A stretch of 64,000 bases of DNA from Lactobacillus selangorensis (GTDB lineage: Bacteria; Bacillota; Bacilli; Lactobacillales; Lactobacillaceae), in contig NZ_JQAZ01000007.1 in assembly GCF_001437205.1 (NCBI RefSeq), positions 57,271 to 121,270 of the forward strand, read 5' to 3'. Shown piece after piece: positions 18,637-26,801 of this stretch; positions within the stretch are counted from its first letter, which is position 1; each line of letters starts with the position of its first letter. The notes beneath the pieces are model-generated. The model searched no databases, was not told where the DNA came from, and saw nothing but the letters and a program-made list of their open reading frames with translations. The position numbers and the translations under genes were made by a program.

Positions 18637-19365
18637 CTATTTATGTTTAAACCATGCTGGTCCGTCACTGCGATTATACAAAAATGGCGTGGTAACCTGC
18701 CGACCATGTCTGAGCCGGCTCCCAAAATAACGATAAGCCGTGTAATTGATAATTGCCATTTCAAACGCCCCTAGTTGACTGGCTGAGTCATCACGTTTTT
18801 CGGCCATTTTAGCGGTCACAATCAGATTAGCAACAATCCCCAAGAACTCTAGCACAATCGCACGATAACCCGCAATTACACCTGGATTAAGTGCCGTTTG
18901 CCGATAGTTGGCCTGTAAAAACGAACGGATTTCTGCGGTTGTCGTGTCCCGTGAAATGATATTTAGCGTCAGATTACTAGGTTCATCACTAAAATAAAGT
19001 TCATCTTGTTTAAACTGGGCAAACGGATTGTGCAGCATCACCACATCCCCTAAATCTGTAAAGGCTGCTTTCTTTATTTCCGGATGAGCCAGCAAAAAAT
19101 GATAGGCCATCAGCCACCGCTGGAAATATAAGGAAAGCTGCGGAAATTCCTTTTGGATGGGCATCGACACCATGGTGAATGCCGGTGTCTGGTAATCGAC
19201 TTTATTATTCGTCAGCAAATACACAGGCACATGAAAGCGTTGGGTCGACGCAACCAGATCATGTGCTGTCGGCAATAAATCAGCCGTTGATTTTCGGTCG
19301 CCACGCTGAAAATCAAACATTCCAGTGATGTATTCTGTAATCACAACGTTCTCTGGTACATCCAT
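18637..19365 (-). CDS. Putative GT-A-like glycosyltransferase with DxxD motif (pair A catalytic member)
   Basis: 242 residues and the first extra glycosylation gene after the core gtfAB. It opens VVITEYITGMFDFQRGD and carries KAAFTDLGDVVMLHNPF, an acidic motif like the metal-binding site of nucleotide-sugar transferases. It ends NPGVIAGYRAIVLEFLG, SRLRHGRQVTT and PAWFKHK, as in the 10848 protein. No signal peptide or membrane segment is evident, which fits cytoplasmic glycosylation before export. It starts 10 bases after the shortened gtfB. The donor sugar is unknown. Confidence 0.65.
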   Translation of the reverse strand: MDVPENVVITEYITGMFDFQRGDRKSTADLLPTAHDLVASTQRFHVPVYLLTNNKVDYQTPAFTMVSMPIQKEFPQLSLYFQRWLMAYHFLLAHPEIKKAAFTDLGDVVMLHNPFAQFKQDELYFSDEPSNLTLNIISRDTTTAEIRSFLQANYRQTALNPGVIAGYRAIVLEFLGIVANLIVTAKMAEKRDDSASQLGAFEMAIINYTAYRYFGSRLRHGRQVTTPFLYNRSDGPAWFKHK

Positions 19366-19375
19366 TTACGTACAC

Positions 19376-20224
19376 CTACTTTGCCACGATTTTATCGGAC
19401 TCGATTCCTAACCGCTTCAAGTCTTCGGCATCTTTCAATGTCAGCACGACTTTTTGAATAAAGGGTAGCTTGTCGTCCAGAATCGACATTAGATTGCCTC
19501 TGACTTGTCCGCTATCATCAAGCGCTGATTCGGACATGAACAAAGTATTTTTGGATTTTGTATAGGATAACGCCGTTAATTCGATTCCTAAATAATAAAT
19601 GGCTGCTTTATCTTCCGGACGTACGATTTCTGCAACTTTTGTCGCTAAAAAATTGCCCAAATTATTGTACCGTTCTTTAATAACACGCGTTTTAGGATCT
19701 TGAACGGTAATATAGTTCATCTGGCCATTATAGAAATAATAAGTAAGGACAACCTCACGTTCATCGTTGAAGAATAGAATTTCCTGCACTTGCTCTTTGT
19801 CATAAAAGATTCGGCTGAACAGCTTCCCATCGTAAGCATATTCTTCGATAAAATCACGTGTCCCATCTTGGTTTAAATAGGTAATATTATTCACAAATCG
19901 ACGTGTATTCGGATAAAGACGCATTGTGCCAATCCGATTGCCGTCTGCTTTAATATCAATTGAAAAATCCTGGTTCATAAAAATTTCAGCACCGTCAACC
20001 GTCTGCACCTGATCGAAAAATAGAAATCCGTTTGGGTCGTAAGTGCGGCCCGTAACATAATCAACAATATTGACGATACGTGGATAATCGTCCTTCGCAA
20101 ACTTAGGCGTTGTCGGGTCCGGCGCAAGCGTAATGAGTCGTGTATGGTTGCGATTCATCCGTTCCTTCTGTTCCTTCCAATCCGCAGCGTCCGGCTTCAA
20201 AACATTCATAATTTCATAATTCAT
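19376..20224 (-). CDS. gtfB: GtfB-like accessory Sec glycosylation protein, C-terminally shortened
   Basis: 282 residues resembling the first two thirds of GtfB, the catalytically weak partner that helps GtfA bind the serine-rich substrate. The beta-sheet substrate-binding region is recognisable (FFDQVQTVDGAEIFMNQDFSID, RLYPNTRRFVNNITYLNQDG, YAYDGKLFSRIFYDKEQVQE), followed by the beginning of a Rossmann domain (YLGIELTALSYTKSKNTLFMSES). From memory GtfB is usually about 440 residues; here the frame stops cleanly after SDKIVAK and the next gene starts 10 bases later, so the second Rossmann domain is absent. It overlaps gtfA by 11 bases. It may be a lineage-specific short form or a truncated gene. 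Confidence 0.7.
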   Translation of the reverse strand: MNYEIMNVLKPDAADWKEQKERMNRNHTRLITLAPDPTTPKFAKDDYPRIVNIVDYVTGRTYDPNGFLFFDQVQTVDGAEIFMNQDFSIDIKADGNRIGTMRLYPNTRRFVNNITYLNQDGTRDFIEEYAYDGKLFSRIFYDKEQVQEILFFNDEREVVLTYYFYNGQMNYITVQDPKTRVIKERYNNLGNFLATKVAEIVRPEDKAAIYYLGIELTALSYTKSKNTLFMSESALDDSGQVRGNLMSILDDKLPFIQKVVLTLKDAEDLKRLGIESDKIVAK

Positions 20225-21659
20225 TAATCAAACGCCCCCATTTGTCTGCAATCACTTGGTCACGGTAATCAGAAACAGATGCCACAACTTGTGTTTGCAA
20301 GCGTGAATAATCTTTCACAGCTAATAATCGTTCGATGCCTGCCTTTAATTGACTAATATTGTAAGCTTCATCGTCACGCTTAAAGTGCTGCAGAAATCCA
20401 TTTTGTTCATCATGAACCAGTTCTAAGGCCCCAAAACGTGCATCAAATGTAATCACTGGCAAGGCTGCGTTCATTGCCTCAATGTAAGTTAACCCAAAGC
20501 CTTCTGAATAAGAAGCCGAAATAAACGCATCGTACTGCGGATAAACCTGTTCCGGATGGTTTGTTTGCCCCTTTAGCTGGATATAATCGCCAGCATCACC
20601 GTCTTGGATGGCTTTCTGCAATTTGCCCATTTCACCGCCCTGACCATAGATATCCAAAGTCACTGCTTTGCCTTCCTGATGCAATTCAATAACGGCTTTT
20701 ATAATTAAATCAATATGCTTTTCTGCAGCTAAACGTGAAATGGTGACTAATTTAAGCGGCGAACCTAACTGGCGTGCTTGGAACTCATTGACGTCATCGC
20801 TGACGCCGCCCACTGGAATCGTAACAATTTTTTCAGCTGCATCGGGAAAGTCGATTAGCAGGTCCTGGCGCTGCAGTTCGGTTGCAACGACTAACCGATT
20901 GATTTGATTCATGTGGGTCAAAACATATTCATAATAATTATTCCATAACGGTGCTGAGGCCACTTTACGATCTGACAGATGATCGGCATGGATGACGTCG
21001 ACTAAATTCCAGTTCCGTTCGGGCGCATTCATTAAGGCGACTTCATTTGCTTCGCCGCGATCAATAATAAAGGTGCTCTTGCCTTCAAACAGTGCATCCA
21101 ATTGTGTGAAGAAATACCGTTTCAGCTGCACGATATTTTCAAAATACAGATGTGCCCCATCAGGCTGTGCAAATAAATGAATATTCACAATTTCAGTATC
21201 GTGTTTGGGCTGCTTCTGAACACGATAAGTTGCTTTTCGCTGTCCAGTAGCCTCATTAAATAGTTCGACACGATCTAAACTAACCAGTAATGTTTCCGGC
21301 TTTTCTGGATTTGCACGTTTCACATAGTACTCATTGATGCGCAGCCCTGAATCCGTAACGGTTTCCATCATACGATTCGTTTGGGTATCATCAATCACCA
21401 TATTGGAATGCGGCTGAATGGTCTTTTGCAGACCCTTTTGCCCGTAATCTGGGCCTAAAACAAAATATTCCCACATATTGATGACCTGGTCTGGCTTGAG
21501 GTTCCAACGATTCATGGCGTCATGCAGATTTTTAATCAATTCGACAAAAACAAACCGGTAAGGCAAGCCAGCTTGATCGAAACGTTTCGCACGATAAAAT
21601 TCAGCATGTTCAACGCCTGAGTTGCCGATGCCCATTGCTTGATTTACAAAAAAATTCAT
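20214..21659 (-). CDS. gtfA: GtfA, accessory Sec system O-GlcNAc-type glycosyltransferase
   Basis: 481 residues, GT-B fold. GtfA with GtfB adds the first sugar (usually GlcNAc) to Ser/Thr of the serine-rich adhesin in the cytoplasm. The N-terminus (MGIGNSGVEHAEFYRAKRFD) and the inserted beta-sheet domain (roughly residues 70-180) are typical. Later motifs include VIHADHLSDR, NNYYEYVLTHMNQINRLVVATELQ, TISRLAAEKHIDLIIKAV, LDIYGQGGEMGKL and SEGFGLTYIEAMNAALPVI with the retaining-GT Glu. It overlaps asp3 by 4 bases and gtfB by 11. Looks intact. Confidence 0.92.
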   Translation of the reverse strand: MNFFVNQAMGIGNSGVEHAEFYRAKRFDQAGLPYRFVFVELIKNLHDAMNRWNLKPDQVINMWEYFVLGPDYGQKGLQKTIQPHSNMVIDDTQTNRMMETVTDSGLRINEYYVKRANPEKPETLLVSLDRVELFNEATGQRKATYRVQKQPKHDTEIVNIHLFAQPDGAHLYFENIVQLKRYFFTQLDALFEGKSTFIIDRGEANEVALMNAPERNWNLVDVIHADHLSDRKVASAPLWNNYYEYVLTHMNQINRLVVATELQRQDLLIDFPDAAEKIVTIPVGGVSDDVNEFQARQLGSPLKLVTISRLAAEKHIDLIIKAVIELHQEGKAVTLDIYGQGGEMGKLQKAIQDGDAGDYIQLKGQTNHPEQVYPQYDAFISASYSEGFGLTYIEAMNAALPVITFDARFGALELVHDEQNGFLQHFKRDDEAYNISQLKAGIERLLAVKDYSRLQTQVVASVSDYRDQVIADKWGRLINEL

Positions 21660-22387
21660 TTTGTTGTCTCCTCCTGTTGTGCTTGTATCATGCGTTCCAT
21701 GGCTTGAACACCAATTCCTTGGCGGCCAAACGTCCGAATGGTGCTCTGTTTAGGCAAATCGACGGGCACGGCTGCGACTGCAACTTGCGGCTCGACACCT
21801 AGCAGCAAATTATTCAGCTCTGGCAGCAACGGCATAGTGGTTGTTTCATCCGATGTGCCGATCACAGTCGTTTGCCAAGCCTTCGTTTTCAATTTGCTGT
21901 TGGCACGCACCACCGGCTGTCCATTCACAACTTCAGTCGTCACATCAAAAGAATCAAAAACTGTGCTGGCAGCTAACCAAATTCCCGTAAATTTGAGCAC
22001 TTGATTATTAAGATTGACTAATTCCATTTTATAACTTCGTGCCTCATCCGGATAATGAAAATGGCCAGCTTCATTGAAATACTCGGTATCTAGTTCTTCT
22101 TCATCAGCATCAAAGTAAGTCAGCCGCAGATGAATGGTATCAGCCGGTTCAATCTGACCGACTAATTTAAAACGATAATCCAGATCCGGCGTCAGCAAAG
22201 GTAAGTCAGCCGTTTGACGGCCGCCCAAATATCGGCTTTTTGACATCCACACATGCACCATTTTTCCTGGCGACTCACGTGGGTCCACAAACCGATTCTG
22301 TGTCGGCTGAATCGTAATTCGTGTTCCATAACGATAGTTCGAAGCTAGTTTCCGACCCCAGCGAATCCAATAAATGGGTGTCATCAA
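21656..22387 (-). CDS. asp3: Asp3, accessory Sec secretion chaperone
   Basis: 243 residues. Asp3 forms a complex with Asp1 and Asp2 that binds the glycosylated adhesin and delivers it to SecA2. The conserved N-terminus is visible (IYWIRWGRKLASNYRYGTRI) and the core has MVHVWMSKSRYLGGRQTADLP, where the family has a YL-hinge-like segment, and LRLTYFDADEEELDTEYF, a beta-sandwich lectin-like region. The C-terminus is longer than in streptococcal Asp3 and ends RTFGRQGIGVQAMERMIQAQQ. It overlaps asp2 by 4 bases and gtfA by 4, so translation is coupled. Confidence 0.88.
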   Translation of the reverse strand: MMTPIYWIRWGRKLASNYRYGTRITIQPTQNRFVDPRESPGKMVHVWMSKSRYLGGRQTADLPLLTPDLDYRFKLVGQIEPADTIHLRLTYFDADEEELDTEYFNEAGHFHYPDEARSYKMELVNLNNQVLKFTGIWLAASTVFDSFDVTTEVVNGQPVVRANSKLKTKAWQTTVIGTSDETTTMPLLPELNNLLLGVEPQVAVAAVPVDLPKQSTIRTFGRQGIGVQAMERMIQAQQEETTK

Positions 22388-23985
22388 TCGTTCTCCTCTC
22401 CTGGAATATAATTTAATTCATCCGCTGCCATCTCAGTACGGCCGAAATCATGAACCATAATATCTTTATATTGATCTAAGAACCATTGGAACATCGCGCC
22501 AGGTTGGTCAATATGGCGACCAATCAGGCCTTTGTGCCGAAAGTTAAGCCCTGGATAGTTCTTCCATAAAAATTGACTGATGGTTTTGAAACCTTCATCA
22601 TCATAGTCATCATTTTTCATATAAGTAATGGCAAATTTCGTATGCGAAAGATCACCGGTTGCCATATGATCGACCAAGATATGGTCGCCTTTATCAACAT
22701 CCTCATCCGTTAAACCACCTGTAACACCACTTAAAATATCAAGTCCATTATCAAAGTCATCTGGTCGTTTAATACGGTTATTCGTGGCAATTCGGCCTAA
22801 TCCCGCCAATTGTTTCCCGGCGATAATGGCATGCGGCTTTAAATCAGCCGCATAATATTCTGAGCCATAGGTGCCCATCGACACTCCTGACATGATCAAT
22901 TGATCCGACGTGAAACCAAGTAAGGCTAACTTGTCCTGAATATATTGAACCAGTGCGTGTGCAAACTTTTGATTGCCGACGTAAAAACCGCCCCCAGTAA
23001 ACCGCTGGTCAGAAACGAGAATGTATGGGGCTCCTAAACGGCGCATCATGAAGTTTCCTTCAAAACCGTCATCGGCACGATTCCCTGAAAAATACACATT
23101 TAGAGGCGGTCTTAAGTCCCCTGCATCGAAATACATGAGCCAACTGCGATTCATATCGTTAGGATCAATAACGGCTTGCCCACCGATCATCATCGCACCA
23201 CGCCCATTATGCGACTGCCGGAAAAAGATCGTCCCGACTTCAACGGTTCCCTTTCCGCAGCCATAAAGACTAAAGGTCACGTTATAGCCTGTTTTCATGA
23301 ACGGCGGGAGCACAATTGCCCCACTGAGTAACTGCTTTAATGAAAAGCACATCTGCTGATCTTCATATTGAGAATTCGTAGCAAGCAGCGTCATTCGTAA
23401 TTCAAGATCGACATTGCCAGTAACACCGACTTCAGCCAAAATTTCCCATTGTGTCGCAGCTTTGGCAAAATAGGGAAAGTTAAAGCTGCCGAGCCATTGC
23501 ATCTGATCTGTAAATGGACCGGCAAAAATTGTTTTTTCAATGCCCCTTTTTTTAACAACGCCGAGATAACTAGGTGCAACCTGTAGATGTTCTGTTTGAA
23601 ACTGAAATCCATACTGTCCTGTGAAAAAGTTCAGCTTTAAGGTCTGCGCCAACTGCTGCCGATCCGCAAACGAAACGCGCTGAACGTTCAGTTGTTCCGT
23701 CAAGCGTTGCTGTGCCGCCGGAATCGCAACAGAATCCGCCAACACAATTCCGTTAGCAGGCAGATGACGAAGCCATTCCAGATTTCGTACAACTGGTGAA
23801 TCCGCCGGAATCAAATACCGACAATCATAAAATTTCGGCGTGACACGCCCGTTTTTAAAAACGGGCTGATCCTTTATAACAGCAGTTTGGCAATCTTCAA
23901 AGCTAAGGTAGCGATAGTCAATCCAGTCATCGAGATTCAGCGGCGTGCCGCCAATTTGAATTGCTTTTACATCAAACGTTGCCAC
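22384..23985 (-). CDS. asp2: Asp2, accessory Sec chaperone and putative glycan acetyltransferase
   Basis: 533 residues. Asp2 is both part of the Asp1-2-3 export complex and, in streptococci, an O-acetyltransferase acting on GlcNAc of the adhesin. A serine-hydrolase nucleophile is visible in SGVSMG (Ser near residue 369). A candidate acid lies in DDYDDEGF (near 464) and a candidate His in IGRHIDQPG (near 491); the spacing matches the known Asp2 triad. The preceding beta-rich part has IMIGGQAVIDPNDMNRSW-type segments. The gene overlaps asp1 by 14 bases. It looks intact even though asp1 is interrupted. Confidence 0.9.
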   Translation of the reverse strand: MATFDVKAIQIGGTPLNLDDWIDYRYLSFEDCQTAVIKDQPVFKNGRVTPKFYDCRYLIPADSPVVRNLEWLRHLPANGIVLADSVAIPAAQQRLTEQLNVQRVSFADRQQLAQTLKLNFFTGQYGFQFQTEHLQVAPSYLGVVKKRGIEKTIFAGPFTDQMQWLGSFNFPYFAKAATQWEILAEVGVTGNVDLELRMTLLATNSQYEDQQMCFSLKQLLSGAIVLPPFMKTGYNVTFSLYGCGKGTVEVGTIFFRQSHNGRGAMMIGGQAVIDPNDMNRSWLMYFDAGDLRPPLNVYFSGNRADDGFEGNFMMRRLGAPYILVSDQRFTGGGFYVGNQKFAHALVQYIQDKLALLGFTSDQLIMSGVSMGTYGSEYYAADLKPHAIIAGKQLAGLGRIATNNRIKRPDDFDNGLDILSGVTGGLTDEDVDKGDHILVDHMATGDLSHTKFAITYMKNDDYDDEGFKTISQFLWKNYPGLNFRHKGLIGRHIDQPGAMFQWFLDQYKDIMVHDFGRTEMAADELNYIPGEEND

Positions 23986-25552
23986 TTTGCTGTCCCTCCC
24001 AATATTGAATCAATCGTTCGCTTGAAAATTTTTCAATCAGCCGCACATTTTGGACAAGTGCTTCATTCCAATACGTTAAAGTGTCCAAGTATGTGCTTAG
24101 CCCCGCCATTAATCCTGCGTCATCTTTAGCTAATTGACCGTTTTCGCCCGCATGCATATAGGGGCTTTCCTGGCGGGTTAACTGGGGAATGCCAGCACTA
24201 ATCGCCTGCACTTGGAGAAACGCCTCTGGATGTTCCGTTAAATCGACAAACAAACGAGCCTGGTCAAAATATTCCAAAACCAGTTTACGTGTTAACGATG
24301 GGCTGAATTGCAGACGTCTGCTCAACCGGAAAAATTGATTCAAACCATCGACAACTGCTTGCGAAGGTTTTTCAGTGCCGGCTTTTGTTTTCATTTGTTT
24401 CAAAATCGGCTGATAATCATGGTCACGAATGACATCCATTTGCGCAGCCTGTGAAAAATCTTGTAAGATTGCAAATTGTGACTGGCAATACTCTAAGAAC
24501 TGCAATTGCAGCTGCTGCCGTTGTTGTTCGGAGCTTTGCAAGATGATCACTGACAACTGTGGATTAGTCGCCATTTTTTCAAGAAATAGCGTAAATAAAT
24601 GCGCTGCGTTTACGTCAAGATTGATGTTCCAAAGCACAATCTGTTGTTCCATTTCATTGCTTTTTCCTAATGCCAAACGGGTTTGAAATGGATAACCGAT
24701 TTCGACCGGTGTGTCATATTTTGCCGCCAATTTTTGCTGTACAGCTGCATTGGCGACTAATAAGGTTTTGCCGCCTACCAAAAGCGACTGGCACGTGTGC
24801 AGCTACGCTTGATTTTCGGTTAATTGAGTCGCAACTAAGTACAGTGTCGGGGCAACAGTTTGCAAGCGCTCCATGATGACCTTAAGGGACGCCGACATTG
24901 TCGAAAGCAGCATAAACTGTTTGTCCCCAGCTTTCCAGATAGACAGCTGCCGTTCGACCACTTCACGCAACAACAATTCAAGTGAAGCATAGTCTGAACG
25001 TAAAAAACGTTTTTGTGCGAGCGGCTGAACCGTCACTTTTTGTGGTGTTTCAACCAGAATGCAGTCACCGTATTCGTTGAACCACTTTTGGCGCACCATC
25101 TGTCCTTGTTCGTCTTCCGCAGACTCGCTAATCTTAAAACCACGTTCATCGTATCTATCATGGCGGACGAGGCCATTCTCCTGACGCTCATAGTAAATAT
25201 CCGTCACAAAACCGTCATCGTTAAAATGAACGGTCGAATAAAGGTTATTATTTTGATAAATCCGCAACTGGTAAACATCATAGACAAATTCAGCATTTGA
25301 CGGCAACGGCAAGTCTGCAATTGCTAGGCCCTTTCCAGCGGTCAAATGAATTCCTAACGCTGCATCAAGTGCATTCCAAGTTTGCATATTGAGCAGTCCG
25401 TTCTGGTTTAAATACGTTCGCCAATCATGACGTGGCTTTAATAACAAAATCCGAAACGGCAATTCGCTTTGCTGAAACAAACGGGCGACATTTGCTAAAG
25501 GATCTGTTAATAAGTTGGCTTGGTCGGACCAATCTGGAATTAAAGAATACAT
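23972..25552 (-). pseudogene. asp1: Asp1 accessory Sec chaperone gene interrupted by an in-frame amber codon
   Basis: Asp1 is a GT-B-like protein required for export of serine-rich adhesins by SecA2. The frame opens MYSLIPDWSDQANLLTDP at 25552 and has the extended beta-sheet region (VYDVYQLRIYQNNNLYSTVHF, DRYDERGFKISESAEDEQG). It reaches TAG at 24803-24805 after QLTENQA, then continues in the same frame (LLVGGKTLLVANAA ... WEGQQSGNV) to 23972. Together the two parts give about 526 codons, the normal Asp1 length, so one nonsense change (for example CAG to TAG) explains the break. The downstream part could only be made by restart at a TTG without an obvious ribosome site. Confidence 0.85.
24803..24805 (-). 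other. In-frame TAG interrupting asp1
   Basis: Minus-strand codons around the site read AAT CAA GCG TAG CTG CAC. Both sides are in the same frame and together make a full-length Asp1, so this is a substitution and not an indel. Confidence 0.85.
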
Positions 25553-25562
25553 ATTTTCCCTC

Positions 25563-26801
25563 CTATACCAACTTATAATGGCTACTTTTCAGCTCAGCCT
25601 TGAACTGAATAATCACGGTATCCAGCACAAAAATCAACATGAACACATTTGTGAAGTAAAATGAGAAAATCGTTGCCGGTTGAAACCACAGCCCAATCAC
25701 CAATGGGGTCGCACTAATAAAGATAGCATAAAGACTGCTGACAAAAATCATGCCGTCCATCCGATTGGATAAGAACTTTTCCTTTTGCGCGCCCGGCAGA
25801 ACACCAAAAATATAATTACCGCTCTTTTGTAGATCTTCTGCCATGTTGTGTGGCATTAAACTTAAATAACTGAACAAATAATTTAACGCAATCACAACCA
25901 GACAATAAACGCCAATTCCTTGCGGCGTATTGTACGTAAACCACGTTGAAATAAGATGCTGAATGGTTGGATTTGTAGAACGCCCCAAAATTGTTTCCGG
26001 CAGTAAAAACACGAACATCGAAAACATTAAGGGCATTGCACCACCAGGCAGCACTTTAATCGGTAGATATGAATCCGCAAAATCATTATCAACTAATACT
26101 TGCTGAATCGGGATTCGCAATTCGGCACGATTTAAGAACACAGTCACTTTGGTAAAAACAAAGGTAATCACGGCCATCAATGTGTAAAATTGCCAGTTCA
26201 TCGTGAACCCATTCGTACTCGAAAACATTCGAATTACGCCGGATAAGATACCAGGGACAATCATGATGCCGAGTCCCCCAATCCCATGAACATTATTAAA
26301 ATCGGCTAGCCATGTAACGTACATTGCACCGGCGACCAGCACAATGATGGAACTCACCCAGACAGACACCGGCAGCGTCTTCTTCGTTGCCGAAGTCAGA
26401 TAGAGCAACATCTCATAGGCCTGAGCAGTCGCAACGATTACGGTAAAAGTACGTTGGACGTAACTCCGAAACCGCATCGACCACTTTTTACCCACTCCTA
26501 ATGCTTGCACTGCTGAGCCTAAAATCATGGTGACCATATAGGGCCCCATTCCGATTGAAAACAGCGTCGGTTTTGTGTATTGCGCTCCAGTTGCGACTGT
26601 GAAAACTTGCACGATTGGATTGGAATTAAGCAGATTGAGCGTCAGTGTCCGGCCCAGCATTGGAATCGGAATCTGTTGACCGAGTTGCATGACAAGGAGC
26701 ACGATCAGAGTGACTTGTAATCCTTTTTTGACTTGTTTATCGATTTTGTTTCGCCCCTTGTTATGGAAATTCCAGATTAACACTGCCGTTCGGCTGTGCA
26801 A
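25563..26801 (-). CDS. secY2: SecY2, accessory Sec translocon channel (start codon uncertain)
   Basis: About 393-412 residues with some ten membrane segments, matching SecY2 of accessory Sec systems; it forms the membrane channel for the adhesin. Segments include VLLVMQLGQQIPIPM (TM1), GMGPYMVTMILGSAVQAL, GIGGLGIMIVPGILSGVIRM and LPGGAMPLMFSMFVFLLPET. The longest frame begins at a TTG (26801) inside secA2 with no ribosome site. A good AAGGGG sequence (near 26754-26760) is followed 9 bases later by ATC at 26742-26744, where the family would start (IDKQVKKGLQ). So either a rare AUC start is used or the true ATG has mutated. Confidence 0.85.
   Translation of the reverse strand: MHSRTAVLIWNFHNKGRNKIDKQVKKGLQVTLIVLLVMQLGQQIPIPMLGRTLTLNLLNSNPIVQVFTVATGAQYTKPTLFSIGMGPYMVTMILGSAVQALGVGKKWSMRFRSYVQRTFTVIVATAQAYEMLLYLTSATKKTLPVSVWVSSIIVLVAGAMYVTWLADFNNVHGIGGLGIMIVPGILSGVIRMFSSTNGFTMNWQFYTLMAVITFVFTKVTVFLNRAELRIPIQQVLVDNDFADSYLPIKVLPGGAMPLMFSMFVFLLPETILGRSTNPTIQHLISTWFTYNTPQGIGVYCLVVIALNYLFSYLSLMPHNMAEDLQKSGNYIFGVLPGAQKEKFLSNRMDGMIFVSSLYAIFISATPLVIGLWFQPATIFSFYFTNVFMLIFVLDTVIIQFKAELKSSHYKLV

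Noticed and set aside
24781..24830. asp1 as two separate functional genes
   Set aside because: The second part would start at a TTG with no ribosome site, and both parts lie in one frame that adds up to a normal Asp1.
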